Shown: positions 1 through 7,920, counted from the stretch's first letter. The stretch: 9,779 nucleotides of DNA from an uncultured Flavobacteriaceae bacterium (GCA_913051755.1 CAJXBR010000021.1:1-9779), one strand, 5' to 3'. Notes: generated from the sequence alone by a model not told the origin. Numbers and translations: made by a program.

Positions 1-414
1 ATGAAACCCACGTTTTCCAATGGCGCCAGGATTGATAAACAAGAGTTGATTGACTTCATCATACTGTATTTTTAAAATATGTGAATGACCACATATAAAT
101 ATTTTGGGCTTGATGGACTTTATTTTTTCTGAAATGCCCTTTGCATATCGCCCAGGCCTACCTCCAATATGAGTCATAAATACATTAATATTTTCACACT
201 TAAACAGCAATTCCTTTGGAAAACTAATACGCAACTCATGATTATCAATGTTTCCAAACACAGCATAAAGAGGTTTTAGACTCGATATTGTATCTGTAAC
301 CTGTGTGGTTCCGATGTCGCCAGCATGCCAAACCTCATCAGACTCTTTTACATACTTTATAATGTGGTCGTCTACGTGCCCATGCGTATCGGAAAGTAAA
401 AGTATTTTTTTCAT
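1..414 (-). CDS. YfcE/MJ0936-type metallophosphoesterase, partial (C-terminus beyond window)
   Basis: The reading frame starts at an ATG at 414 and stays open to the window edge, giving 138 residues. It has the motif set of small calcineurin-like phosphoesterases: SDTHG (residues 8-12, metal ligands D9 and H11), AGDIG (D33), GNID (N55), THIGG (H82), CGHSH (H110, H112) and NPGA near 128. The family is usually about 160-170 residues, so only a short C-terminal tail should be missing. Members are dinuclear-metal phosphodiesterases, and the physiological substrate is generally unknown. No signal peptide is visible, so it is probably cytoplasmic. It is divergent from truA across a 56-nt gap. The family call is firm; substrate cannot be told from sequence. 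Confidence 0.93.
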   Translation of the reverse strand, partial: MKKILLLSDTHGHVDDHIIKYVKESDEVWHAGDIGTTQVTDTISSLKPLYAVFGNIDNHELRISFPKELLFKCENINVFMTHIGGRPGRYAKGISEKIKSIKPKIFICGHSHILKIQYDEVNQLLFINPGAIGKRGFH

Positions 415-442
415 TTACAATGAACTGTGGTAATAGAAACAA

Positions 443-450
443 TATCTTTG
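443..450 (+). promoter_or_regulatory. Candidate -7 promoter box for truA
   Basis: TATCTTTG fits the Bacteroidota -7 consensus TAnnTTTG exactly and ends 20 nt before the TTG start of truA. The expected -33 TTG region, about 20 nt upstream, is poor (ATG at 420-422), so this is a candidate only. Confidence 0.45.
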
Positions 451-470
451 TCAAACAAAAATAGCACTCC

Positions 471-1214
471 TTGCGTTATTTCATAGAACTATCTTACGAC
501 GGATTACCTTTTGTTGGTTGGCAACGACAGCCTAAGGGAGACACTGTGCAGTCGTGTCTTGAAGATGCATTAAAGACATTGTTGCAGAAACCAATAAGTG
601 TTGTTGGTGCTGGTCGTACAGACTCTGGTGTTCATGCACGTCAACTGTTTGCACATGTTGATTTGGATGATCAAGTCGATCAAAATTTGAAATTTCGACT
701 GAACAAACTACTTCCGAAAGCGATTGCTGTGAACTCTATTTTGGCAGTGACAGATGATGCCCACGCTCGCTTCGATGCAACTGGGAGACGTTACTCTTAC
801 AAAATCACAACTCAAAAAGATCCTTTTTTGGAAAAACGATCCTATTATTTCTCCAAAACATTATATATAGAATTGATGAATCAGGCATCAACTGTCATGC
901 TAGCGCATGATGATTTTAAGTGTTTTTCAAAGTCAAGAACAGATGTAAAGACTTATTTGTGTGATATTCAGATGGCTTATTGGGAACAAAATGGAAGTGA
1001 TTTGGTCTTTTTTATTCAAGCCAATCGTTTTTTGAGAAATATGGTTCGCGCTATTGTGGGCACACTGATTGAAGTTGGCTTGAAAAAAATTAGCATTGAT
1101 GATTTCAAATCAATTCTCCAAAGCAGAGATCGATCGAAAGCAGGATTTTCTGTCCCAGCGCATGGTTTATATCTCGAGAAAGTATATTATCCAAAGCATA
1201 TATTTGCTGTATGA
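471..1214 (+). CDS. truA: tRNA pseudouridine(38-40) synthase TruA
   Basis: TruA isomerises uridines 38-40 in the anticodon stem-loop of many tRNAs. The 247-residue product begins RYFIELSYDG and carries the signature GAGRTDSGVHA, in which D51 is the catalytic aspartate. It also has FDATGRRYSYKI (about residues 102-113) and the C-terminal NRFLRNMVRAIVGTL block. Length is normal for the family. The start is taken as TTG at 471 because the second residue onward matches the usual N-terminus of Bacteroidota TruA and no ATG lies nearby in frame. A TAnnTTTG box lies just upstream. The stop overlaps the start of the ABC exporter gene (ATGA, 1211-1214), so the two are probably co-translated. Confidence 0.96.
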   Translation: MRYFIELSYDGLPFVGWQRQPKGDTVQSCLEDALKTLLQKPISVVGAGRTDSGVHARQLFAHVDLDDQVDQNLKFRLNKLLPKAIAVNSILAVTDDAHARFDATGRRYSYKITTQKDPFLEKRSYYFSKTLYIELMNQASTVMLAHDDFKCFSKSRTDVKTYLCDIQMAYWEQNGSDLVFFIQANRFLRNMVRAIVGTLIEVGLKKISIDDFKSILQSRDRSKAGFSVPAHGLYLEKVYYPKHIFAV

Positions 1215-2989
1215 GTTCAAAAGTAACAGGTTCCATCCTCGACGTGTCTCTCTTCAAGAGACTTATGCGATATGTAAAACCCTATCGATTTACTTTTTTA
1301 TTTGTGCTTATTGCAGCCATTTTGCTTTCTGTTTTTTCAACACTAAACCCATACCTTCTTAAAATCACAGTTGATGATTATATCACGCTAAAAGATTATG
1401 ATGGGATGCTTGTTTTTATAAGTATCATGACAGCTGTTTTGTTTTTAGAGGTGTTTTTCCAATTTTTATTCATTTATTATGCAAACTGGCTTGGTCAGCG
1501 AGTGGTTTATGATTTGCGTAAGGACTTATTTAGGCGAATGATTGGATTTCGAAAAACTTTTTTCGATCGATCAGCAGTTGGACGACTAGTTACAAGATCT
1601 GTCAACGACATAGAAACAATCTCCAGTATTTTTAGTCAGGGGTTATTTATGATTATCGCTGATGTACTTAAAATGCTCGTTGTGATTGTTTTTATGCTCA
1701 GTGTGAGTTGGCAATTGTCACTCATTGTTTTTGCAGTGCTTCCAGTGATTTTAATTGCTACTCGAAAGTTTCAAAAAGCGATGAAATTTGCTTTTGATGA
1801 AGTGAGAACACAAGTTGCCAATCTAAACACTTTTGTTCAGGAAAGAATCTCAGGAATGCAAATAGTGCAGCTATTTGTTCGAGAGCAAAAAGAATACGCA
1901 TCTTTTCAACAGATCAACGAAAAGCACAAAAAGGCTTGGTTAAAAACAGTTTGGTACAACTCTATTTTCTTTCCCATCGCAGAACTTTCCACCTCCATAA
2001 CCATTGGATTGGTGGTTTGGCATGGGGGTTTAAGTGTAATTTCCGAAGAAAATGGCATCACTCTTGGTTCTATTTTTTTGTTCATCCAGCTGACCCAAAT
2101 GCTGTTTCGTCCACTACGTCAAATTGCTGATAAATTCAACACCCTTCAGATGGGTATGGTCGCTGTACAGCGTGTGTTTGCGGTGATGGATACAGATAGT
2201 CATATTTCTAATGATGGTGATCTGCAGGCTGAAAATTTAAAAGGTGAAATATCATTTCAGAATGTTGTGTTTTCATACAAGGAAAACGAGCCAGTTATCA
2301 ACGATATATCGTTTAACGTTCAAGCTGGTGAAACCATTGCGATTGTAGGTGCTACTGGTGCTGGAAAGTCTACTATCATCAACTTGCTCAGTCGATTCTA
2401 CGACATCAATGAAGGGGTTATTAGTGTTGATGGAAATAATATAAAATCATACAAGTTGTCATCGTTGAGAAACGCCATCGCTGTTGTTTTGCAGGATGTG
2501 TTTTTGTTTGCTGATACAATTTATAACAATATAACTTTATGGAATTCAGAAATAAGCGAGGAAGATGTTATGGCAGCTGCAAAACACATTGGTATTGATC
2601 GATTTATTTCAAAGCTTCCTGGAAAACTCCAATACGATGTGAAGGAACGAGGAGCAATGCTTTCTGGTGGTCAACGTCAACTGATTGCATTTTTAAGGGC
2701 TTATGTTACCAATCCATATATTTTGGTTTTAGACGAAGCCACCTCATCTGTAGATGGAGAAACTGAGGAATTGATTAAGATAGCAACAGAACATTTGACA
2801 AAGAACAAAACAGCAATTATCATTGCTCATCGTTTGGTAACGATTCAAAAAGCAGATCGAATTATTGTGATGGATCAAGGCAAGATTGTTGAAATGGGTA
2901 CTCATGAAAAACTGTTAAAAATTGATGGTGGTTTTTATCAAACTCTACAAAATACACAGCTGAGCAAAGGTTACGAAGTTGTGAATTAG
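1211..2989 (+). CDS. Half-size ABC exporter (MsbA/multidrug-like, TMD-NBD fusion)
   Basis: This 592-residue protein fuses a transmembrane domain to an ATPase domain, the layout of type-IV ABC exporters acting as dimers in the inner membrane. Six hydrophobic segments lie at about 27-48, 66-92, 141-163, 166-184, 249-271 and 284-302. The ATPase has Walker A GATGAGKST (380-388), Q-loop Q428, signature LSGGQ (484-488), Walker B ILVLDE with D508 and catalytic E509, and switch H540, so both ATP-site halves look intact and a homodimer is possible. The substrate is not evident: lipid or lipid A, as in MsbA, or drugs are the usual options. The ATG at 1211 overlaps the truA stop. Its own stop directly abuts the stop of convergent cdaA, with no terminator hairpin between them. 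Confidence 0.93.
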   Translation: MSSKVTGSILDVSLFKRLMRYVKPYRFTFLFVLIAAILLSVFSTLNPYLLKITVDDYITLKDYDGMLVFISIMTAVLFLEVFFQFLFIYYANWLGQRVVYDLRKDLFRRMIGFRKTFFDRSAVGRLVTRSVNDIETISSIFSQGLFMIIADVLKMLVVIVFMLSVSWQLSLIVFAVLPVILIATRKFQKAMKFAFDEVRTQVANLNTFVQERISGMQIVQLFVREQKEYASFQQINEKHKKAWLKTVWYNSIFFPIAELSTSITIGLVVWHGGLSVISEENGITLGSIFLFIQLTQMLFRPLRQIADKFNTLQMGMVAVQRVFAVMDTDSHISNDGDLQAENLKGEISFQNVVFSYKENEPVINDISFNVQAGETIAIVGATGAGKSTIINLLSRFYDINEGVISVDGNNIKSYKLSSLRNAIAVVLQDVFLFADTIYNNITLWNSEISEEDVMAAAKHIGIDRFISKLPGKLQYDVKERGAMLSGGQRQLIAFLRAYVTNPYILVLDEATSSVDGETEELIKIATEHLTKNKTAIIIAHRLVTIQKADRIIVMDQGKIVEMGTHEKLLKIDGGFYQTLQNTQLSKGYEVVN

Positions 2990-3775
2990 TCAGCTCAAAT
3001 CTTCTTCAATAATTTCGATCAAGTTGTCATTGCTTGAGAAAGAAATAAACTCACCATTTTTGATGTACGATATTTTTCCAGTCTCTTCAGAAACAACAAG
3101 TACTGAGGCATCTGTTTTTTCTGAAACGCCCACCGCTGCTCTGTGCCTTAGTCCATAGCGTACAGGAATATCAGACTGCTCACTGATTGGCAAAGCCACA
3201 CGTGTAGCCACAATACGATTTCCATCAATGACGATGGCCCCATCGTGCAAGGGTCCACCCTTAAAAAAAATACTTTCAATAACAGGGGTTGAAATGTCCA
3301 TATTTACTTTATCGCCAGAATCTTTAAAAATATCCAAGCTAGTGTTGCGTTCAAATACAATCAGTGCGCCTATATTTTGAGTACTGAGCTCTGCACAGGC
3401 ATTCACAACAATTTTTGCTTCTGATTTGCTGTGGTATTCATTGTTTGTTAAGATATTCCAATAGCGTCTAAAATTTTTGGGATTCGCCAGGTTGGTAGAT
3501 CCAACTGTAAGAAGAAGCTTTCGAATTTCTTGTTGAAAAACAACGATTAGTGCAAACACACCAACGCTGATAAATCCACCTAAAATATTACTCAGTACAT
3601 TCATCTGAAGAAGATCTGTCAGCTTCCAAATCAAGTACACAATCACAATTCCTGTAAAAATATTGATCGCAGCAGTACCTTTCACAAGCCTATAAATGTA
3701 ATAAAGCAGTATCGCGACAAGTACAATATCGAAGATATCAATGATGCGTAGTTGCAGAAAATCGAGTGGATTCAA
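2990..3775 (-). CDS. cdaA: Diadenylate cyclase CdaA (DisA_N/DUF147 domain), membrane-bound
   Basis: CdaA condenses two ATP into the second messenger c-di-AMP. The 261-residue protein has three N-terminal membrane segments (about 13-30, 36-52 and 63-80), then a cytoplasmic DAC domain. That domain contains GALIVFER (136-143), the catalytic DGA motif (178-180, in GGPLHDGAIV) and the ATP-binding RHR motif (210-212, in LRHRAA). All residues expected for activity are present. The start is TTG at 3775: the frame has a stop a few codons upstream, contains no ATG there, and the next residues begin the usual TM1. It lies 32 nt downstream of folP on the same strand, so the two probably share a transcript. 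No cdaR (YbbR) or glmM gene, the partners seen in Firmicutes, is in the window. Confidence 0.95.
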   Translation of the reverse strand: MNPLDFLQLRIIDIFDIVLVAILLYYIYRLVKGTAAINIFTGIVIVYLIWKLTDLLQMNVLSNILGGFISVGVFALIVVFQQEIRKLLLTVGSTNLANPKNFRRYWNILTNNEYHSKSEAKIVVNACAELSTQNIGALIVFERNTSLDIFKDSGDKVNMDISTPVIESIFFKGGPLHDGAIVIDGNRIVATRVALPISEQSDIPVRYGLRHRAAVGVSEKTDASVLVVSEETGKISYIKNGEFISFSSNDNLIEIIEEDLS

Positions 3776-3807
3776 ACCAAATTTTTTATAAAATTAAGTA
3801 AAATTCG

Positions 3808-4656
3808 TCAAGGCAAGGGGGTTTGGGATGACTGTTGATTCATATAATTCACAATTTTGAAAACTTGAACAGCTTCCTTTACATCATGCACACGCAAGAT
3901 AGATGCCCCATGTAAGGCAGAAATAGTGTGAACGACAGTTGTACCGTTGAGTGCATTTTCAGCATCAACATCTATTGGCTTTTGGATCATTGATTTCCTA
4001 GAAGCACCAACTAAAATGGGATGACCTAGTGATTGAAATTTGTCAAGGTGATGTAAAAGTTGATAATTGTGTGATAGTGTTTTTCCAAATCCAAAACCAG
4101 GATCAAGAATCATCTGTTGAATACCTTTCTTGACAGCACGATCACGAAATGATTCCATTGCACTAAACACATCATCCACCACATTATTATAAGTAGGGTT
4201 TTTCTGCATGGTCTTAGGCGTTCCTTGAATATGCATTGCGATATATGGAACACCCAAAAATGCAACGACAGAGAGCATACGATCGTCAAAAGTTCCTGCA
4301 GAAATATCATTGACAATCGAAGCGCCTGAAATGACAGCCTTCTCAGCCACTAAACTAGACGTGGTGTCTATCGAAATGATGGCCTTTGGAACATGCTGTC
4401 TGATGGCATTTATAGCAGGTATCACTCGATTGATTTCTTCCTTTTCATCTACAACATCTGCACCTGGTTTAGTGCTAGTACCTCCAATATCAATGAAAGT
4501 CGCACCATCTTCTAACATTTGTTTGGCGTGAGATACAATCACATTTGTATCCTTGTATTTTCCGCCGTCAAAAAAAGAGTCTGGCGTCACATTGAGCACG
4601 CCCATGACATGACCCTCAGACAGGTCTATTGTTGTTGAATTACAGTTGATAACCAT
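3808..4656 (-). CDS. folP: Dihydropteroate synthase
   Basis: FolP joins p-aminobenzoate to dihydropterin pyrophosphate to make dihydropteroate in folate synthesis; it is the sulfonamide target. The 282-residue TIM-barrel protein shows both family signatures: MGVLNVTPDSFFDGG (18-32) and IDIGGTSTKPGA (55-66). It also has the pterin-site blocks SIDTT (95-99), NDISAG (116-121), MHIQGTPKTMQ (141-151), DPGFGFGKT (185-193), GASRKS (217-222) and RVHDV (255-259). The length and motif order are complete. The start is ATG at 4656. It precedes cdaA by 32 nt on the same strand and is divergent from the DUF1599 gene across 70 nt. Confidence 0.97.
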   Translation of the reverse strand: MVINCNSTTIDLSEGHVMGVLNVTPDSFFDGGKYKDTNVIVSHAKQMLEDGATFIDIGGTSTKPGADVVDEKEEINRVIPAINAIRQHVPKAIISIDTTSSLVAEKAVISGASIVNDISAGTFDDRMLSVVAFLGVPYIAMHIQGTPKTMQKNPTYNNVVDDVFSAMESFRDRAVKKGIQQMILDPGFGFGKTLSHNYQLLHHLDKFQSLGHPILVGASRKSMIQKPIDVDAENALNGTTVVHTISALHGASILRVHDVKEAVQVFKIVNYMNQQSSQTPLP

Positions 4657-4726
4657 TCAAAATTGGATTGGTAAAGAATAGATTTTTAAAAAAATTTGAC
4701 CGAAATTTACACAAAAGTTTTTCATC
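4657..4726. other. Divergent intergenic region between folP and the DUF1599 gene
   Basis: This 70-nt, very AT-rich gap must hold promoters for two divergent operons. On the plus strand TAGATTTT (4679-4686) is one mismatch from TAnnTTTG, but it lies about 40 nt before the start and lacks a well-spaced -33 TTG. On the minus strand I see no convincing box. No hairpin or operator-like palindrome stands out. Confidence 0.3.
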
Positions 4727-5266
4727 TTGGCTACAACAGATCAACAGTATGATGATGCAGTGCAAAAGTGCAGGGATTTATTCCTAAAGAAAATGCATGA
4801 TTATGGTTGTGCATGGCGAATCTTGCGTGTATCTTCGTTGACAGATCAAATTTTTATCAAGGCCCAGCGCATACGAACCTTGCAACAGAAACCAACACAA
4901 CGTGTTGAAGAAGGGCAATTTTCAGAGTTTATTGGAATTTTGAACTACTGTGTCATGGCTTTGATACAAATTGACAAGGGAATTGCCGATCAGCCAGATA
5001 TGTCGGAAGATGAGGTGTTTTCTCTTTACAATGCGCAAATCGACTTGGCAAAGTCTCTTATGCAAAACAAAAATCATGACTATGGCGAGGCATGGCGTGA
5101 TATGCGTGTAAGTTCTTTGACTGATTTAATTCTACAAAAATTACTGCGCGTCAAACAAATCGAAAACAACGATGGCCAAACACTTGTAAGTGAAGGTCTT
5201 GTGGGCAATTATCAGGATATAATCAACTATGCAGTTTTTGCTATTATTCACTTAGAGAATTCATGA
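4727..5266 (+). CDS. DUF1599-domain protein with two internal repeats, function unknown
   Basis: This 179-residue protein is built of two copies of one unit (about residues 14-83 and 106-176). Both carry HDYGxAWR..RVSSLTD (from H24 and from H117) followed by a K..R pair and a helix of the form INYxVxAII. This matches DUF1599 (Pfam PF07659), which I recall also being called a nucleotide-modification-associated domain; no reaction is established to my knowledge. No signal peptide or membrane segment is evident, so it is probably cytoplasmic. The start is TTG at 4727: an in-frame stop lies at 4697-4699, no ATG lies between, and the N-terminus fits the family. It heads the operon and overlaps the permease gene by ATGA at 5263-5266. 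Confidence 0.85.
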   Translation: MATTDQQYDDAVQKCRDLFLKKMHDYGCAWRILRVSSLTDQIFIKAQRIRTLQQKPTQRVEEGQFSEFIGILNYCVMALIQIDKGIADQPDMSEDEVFSLYNAQIDLAKSLMQNKNHDYGEAWRDMRVSSLTDLILQKLLRVKQIENNDGQTLVSEGLVGNYQDIINYAVFAIIHLENS

Positions 5267-6333
5267 ATTTTTTAAAAAGAATAAACTCTATATTGATTAC
5301 CCTTTTAGGCGTTGCTACAGTGGTTTTCTTTTTGTTTAGTGTGCTTCCTGGCGATCCTGCGAGAATGATGTTGGGTCAAAACGAAAACCAAGAGGAACTA
5401 CAATTGATTCAGCAAAAATATGGTTTTGATCAGCCGATTTTTAGTCAATATTTAAATTACCTAAATGACTTGAGTCCAATCTCAGCACATCTACAACAGC
5501 ACGATTTTAATGGCCTATCTACCCAAAAATATAACTATATACGTCTTTTCAATGTAGGGGAGAGGTCTGTTGTTTTAAAGTGGCCCTATCTCAGAGAGTC
5601 CTTTCATAGGAGTGGGGTAAAAGTAAGTCAGGTGATAGGAAACACCCTTCCAAATACTGCCATACTTGCTACAGCTGCACTCTTGATTGCCATCTCCATT
5701 GGCTTATTGTTTGGGATATTATCAGCAATCTATGCCAACAGCACTTTCGATCGAGTGATTCAATTGGTAAGTACACTCGGGATGAGTTTACCTTCTTTTT
5801 TTAGTGCAATTCTTGTTGCTTGGATTTTTGGTTTTTTGTTGCATAAATATACTTTATTAGACATGACAGGTAGCTTGTATGCGCTTGATGATATGGGGGA
5901 GTCTTATAGCATTGTTTGGAAAAACCTAATACTTCCAGCTTTCGTATTGGGAATTCGACCATTGGCAGTGGTTTCCCAACTGATGCGAAATGCACTATTG
6001 GATGAATGGAATCGTGGCTATGTCAAAACAGCTCGCGCTAAGGGACTGTCGACAGCAAACATTTTCTGGAAGCATATGTTGAAAAACGCACTCAACCCAG
6101 TCATCACTGCCCTCTCGGGTTGGTTTGCAAGTATGTTGGCAGGGGCAGTTTTTGTAGAATATATTTTTGGATGGAACGGAATAGGAAAAGAAATTGTAAA
6201 CGCACTCAACTTTCTTGATATACCAGTGCTCATGGGTTCAGTACTAACTGTTTCATTTTTCTTTATCATCATTAACCAAGTTGTAGATTTGCTCTACGCT
6301 TTTTTAGATCCCAAAATACAATTAAACAAATAA
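5263..6333 (+). CDS. DppB-like ABC transporter permease, apparently without adjacent partners
   Basis: This 356-residue inner-membrane protein resembles the DppB/OppB permeases of peptide/nickel importers. TM1 (about 9-28) runs into the family hallmark FFLFSVLPGDPARMMLGQ (22-39). The cytoplasmic EAA loop that docks the ATPase is clear as YVKTARAKGLS (253-263) continuing through KHMLKNALNP to 279. Further membrane segments lie at about 131-155, 166-195, 222-243, 280-304 and 324-347. The segment between TM1 and TM2 (about 30-130) seems some 30 residues longer than in typical DppB. A working importer needs a second permease (DppC), ATPases and a binding protein; none is in the window. The ATG overlaps the DUF1599 stop, and tpiA follows after 5 nt. 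The substrate is unknown. Confidence 0.9.
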   Translation: MNFLKRINSILITLLGVATVVFFLFSVLPGDPARMMLGQNENQEELQLIQQKYGFDQPIFSQYLNYLNDLSPISAHLQQHDFNGLSTQKYNYIRLFNVGERSVVLKWPYLRESFHRSGVKVSQVIGNTLPNTAILATAALLIAISIGLLFGILSAIYANSTFDRVIQLVSTLGMSLPSFFSAILVAWIFGFLLHKYTLLDMTGSLYALDDMGESYSIVWKNLILPAFVLGIRPLAVVSQLMRNALLDEWNRGYVKTARAKGLSTANIFWKHMLKNALNPVITALSGWFASMLAGAVFVEYIFGWNGIGKEIVNALNFLDIPVLMGSVLTVSFFFIIINQVVDLLYAFLDPKIQLNK

Positions 6334-6338
6334 TAATC

Positions 6339-7091
6339 ATGAGAAAACAAATTGTTGTAGGAAATTGGAAAATGAATAAAACCGAGTCAGAATCAGTTCG
6401 GCTTATTGATGAAATCAAAGCCCAGAAGTTGAATGAAAATGTAAATGTTTTTATCGCTCCTACTTTTGTGAATCTAGCTTGTGCTGTAAAGTATACCAAA
6501 GACAGTGAAATAGAAGTTGTAGCGCAAAACATGCATCAATCTAGCAGTGGCGCATATACAGGAGAAATTTCTGCTGGGATGCTTCTTGATATTGATGTAA
6601 AGCATGTGATTTTGGGTCATTCAGAACGTCGTGCTTACTTTCGCGAAACAGATCAACTTTTGAAAGAAAAGGTACAAGCTGCTTTAGATGCTGGTTTGCA
6701 GCTCATCTTCTGCTTTGGCGAAGAACTTGATGATCGCAATTCAAGAGGACACTTTGATGTTGTCAAACAGCAATTGTCAACTACCTTGTTTGGCTTAGAC
6801 AAGTCGCAATGGAGCAAGATTGTTTTGGCATATGAGCCTGTATGGGCAATAGGTACTGGAGAAACTGCACATCCAGATCAAGCACAAGAAATGCATGCTT
6901 TTATACGCACATTAATTGAGGACCATTATGATAGTAGTTGTGCTGATGGGGTTTCCATTCTCTATGGCGGGAGTGTAAAACCAGCGAATGCGGCTGAAAT
7001 TTTTGCACAAACCGATGTAGATGGCGGTTTAATTGGAGGTGCTTCTCTACAAGCAGCAGACTTTGCAGCCATTGTCAATGGGTTTGAATGA
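6339..7091 (+). CDS. tpiA: Triose-phosphate isomerase
   Basis: TpiA interconverts dihydroxyacetone phosphate and glyceraldehyde 3-phosphate in glycolysis and gluconeogenesis. The 250-residue cytoplasmic TIM barrel has the full active site: GNWKMN (N9, K11), ILGHSERR with catalytic H94, AYEPVWAIGTG with catalytic E166 and flexible loop 6 (167-174), and phosphate-binding LYGGSVKP (208-215) and GGASL (233-237). Length is standard. The start is ATG at 6339, 5 nt after the permease stop. Its 3' end overlaps prmA by 14 nt, so translation of the two is likely coupled. Confidence 0.98.
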   Translation: MRKQIVVGNWKMNKTESESVRLIDEIKAQKLNENVNVFIAPTFVNLACAVKYTKDSEIEVVAQNMHQSSSGAYTGEISAGMLLDIDVKHVILGHSERRAYFRETDQLLKEKVQAALDAGLQLIFCFGEELDDRNSRGHFDVVKQQLSTTLFGLDKSQWSKIVLAYEPVWAIGTGETAHPDQAQEMHAFIRTLIEDHYDSSCADGVSILYGGSVKPANAAEIFAQTDVDGGLIGGASLQAADFAAIVNGFE

Positions 7092-7920
7092 TACCTATAT
7101 AGAGATAGATTTTGATGTTTCCCCGCCTGAAGGTAGGGACATTCTACTTGCCCTTTTGTCGAGTCACCAATTTGAAAGTTTTTTGGAAACAGAGACTGGT
7201 GTAAAGGCCTATTTCAGACAAGCCGATTGGAATACAATAAGCCTTGAACAACTGACAAACAATATGCCCTCTAACTTTGTTGTTTTTTATCAGATTACAG
7301 AAATTCCATATGAAAACTGGAATCAAAAATGGGAGTCTTCTTTCGACCCCATTGTTGTTGGTGATTATACTATTCGCGCTCCCTTTCATCCACCAAAAAC
7401 AACAGCCTTTGAACTTATCATTGAGCCCAAAATGTCATTTGGCACAGGTCATCATCAAACAACCAAGTTAATGATGAACACTGCTTTGCAAATAGATTTT
7501 GAAAATAAGCATATTTTGGACATGGGATGTGGGACTGGAATATTAGGAATTTTAGCATCTCATCTAGGAGCAAAAGACATTATGGCAGTTGACATCGAAC
7601 CTTGGTGTGTTAAGAATACAGTTGAAAATGCATTCCGCAATGGATGTGATCAGCTTTTGGAAGCATGCTTAGGGGATATTGATGTCGTTACAGGCACTTA
7701 TGATTTGATCTTTGCCAACATTAATAGAAATACACTATTAAGACACATCCCACAGTATGCGCAACAACTTCAGCATCAAGGGATCTTGTTATTAAGTGGT
7801 TTTTATGTCATAGATTTAGAAGAGATAACTCAGAAATGTGTGCAAAATAGTTTATTTTTAGATGAACATACATCACTCGATGATTGGGTTTGTGCAAAAT
7901 ACGTATATTCAAAGTTGTGA
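7078..7920 (+). CDS. prmA: Ribosomal protein L11 methyltransferase
   Basis: PrmA trimethylates ribosomal protein L11 using S-adenosylmethionine. From ATG 7078 the product is 280 residues, the usual size in this phylum. The N-terminal part (1 to about 60) is the L11-recognition domain. The methyltransferase core has PKMSFGTGHHQTT (117-129), a PrmA hallmark, then the SAM-binding loop DMGCGTGILG (148-157), acidic VDIE (171-174) and ANINR (213-217). The frame is open upstream to 7033, but residues before 7078 lie inside tpiA and do not resemble the family; TTG at 7084 is an alternative start. It overlaps tpiA by 14 nt and clpS by 4 nt. Confidence 0.95.
   Translation: MGLNDTYIEIDFDVSPPEGRDILLALLSSHQFESFLETETGVKAYFRQADWNTISLEQLTNNMPSNFVVFYQITEIPYENWNQKWESSFDPIVVGDYTIRAPFHPPKTTAFELIIEPKMSFGTGHHQTTKLMMNTALQIDFENKHILDMGCGTGILGILASHLGAKDIMAVDIEPWCVKNTVENAFRNGCDQLLEACLGDIDVVTGTYDLIFANINRNTLLRHIPQYAQQLQHQGILLLSGFYVIDLEEITQKCVQNSLFLDEHTSLDDWVCAKYVYSKL

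Noticed and set aside
441..458. Small inverted repeat (TTTG..CAAA type) between the metallophosphoesterase gene and truA, as a possible operator
   Set aside because: Too short and A/T-rich to stand out from chance, and it overlaps the candidate -7 box; no second copy seen.
1096..1362. 88-codon plus-strand frame spanning the truA-exporter junction
   Set aside because: It is an out-of-frame shadow of two strongly supported genes and shows no recognisable domain.
4110..4316. 68-codon minus-strand frame within folP
   Set aside because: Same-strand, out-of-frame shadow of folP without any family feature.
4310..4531. 73-codon plus-strand open frame inside folP
   Set aside because: It lies antisense within a fully supported folP gene, has no family motif and no promoter or start signal; the coding signal belongs to folP.
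7033..7077. Longer prmA start giving 15 extra N-terminal residues
   Set aside because: The extra residues lie within tpiA coding sequence and do not resemble PrmA N-termini; ATG 7078 fits the family length.
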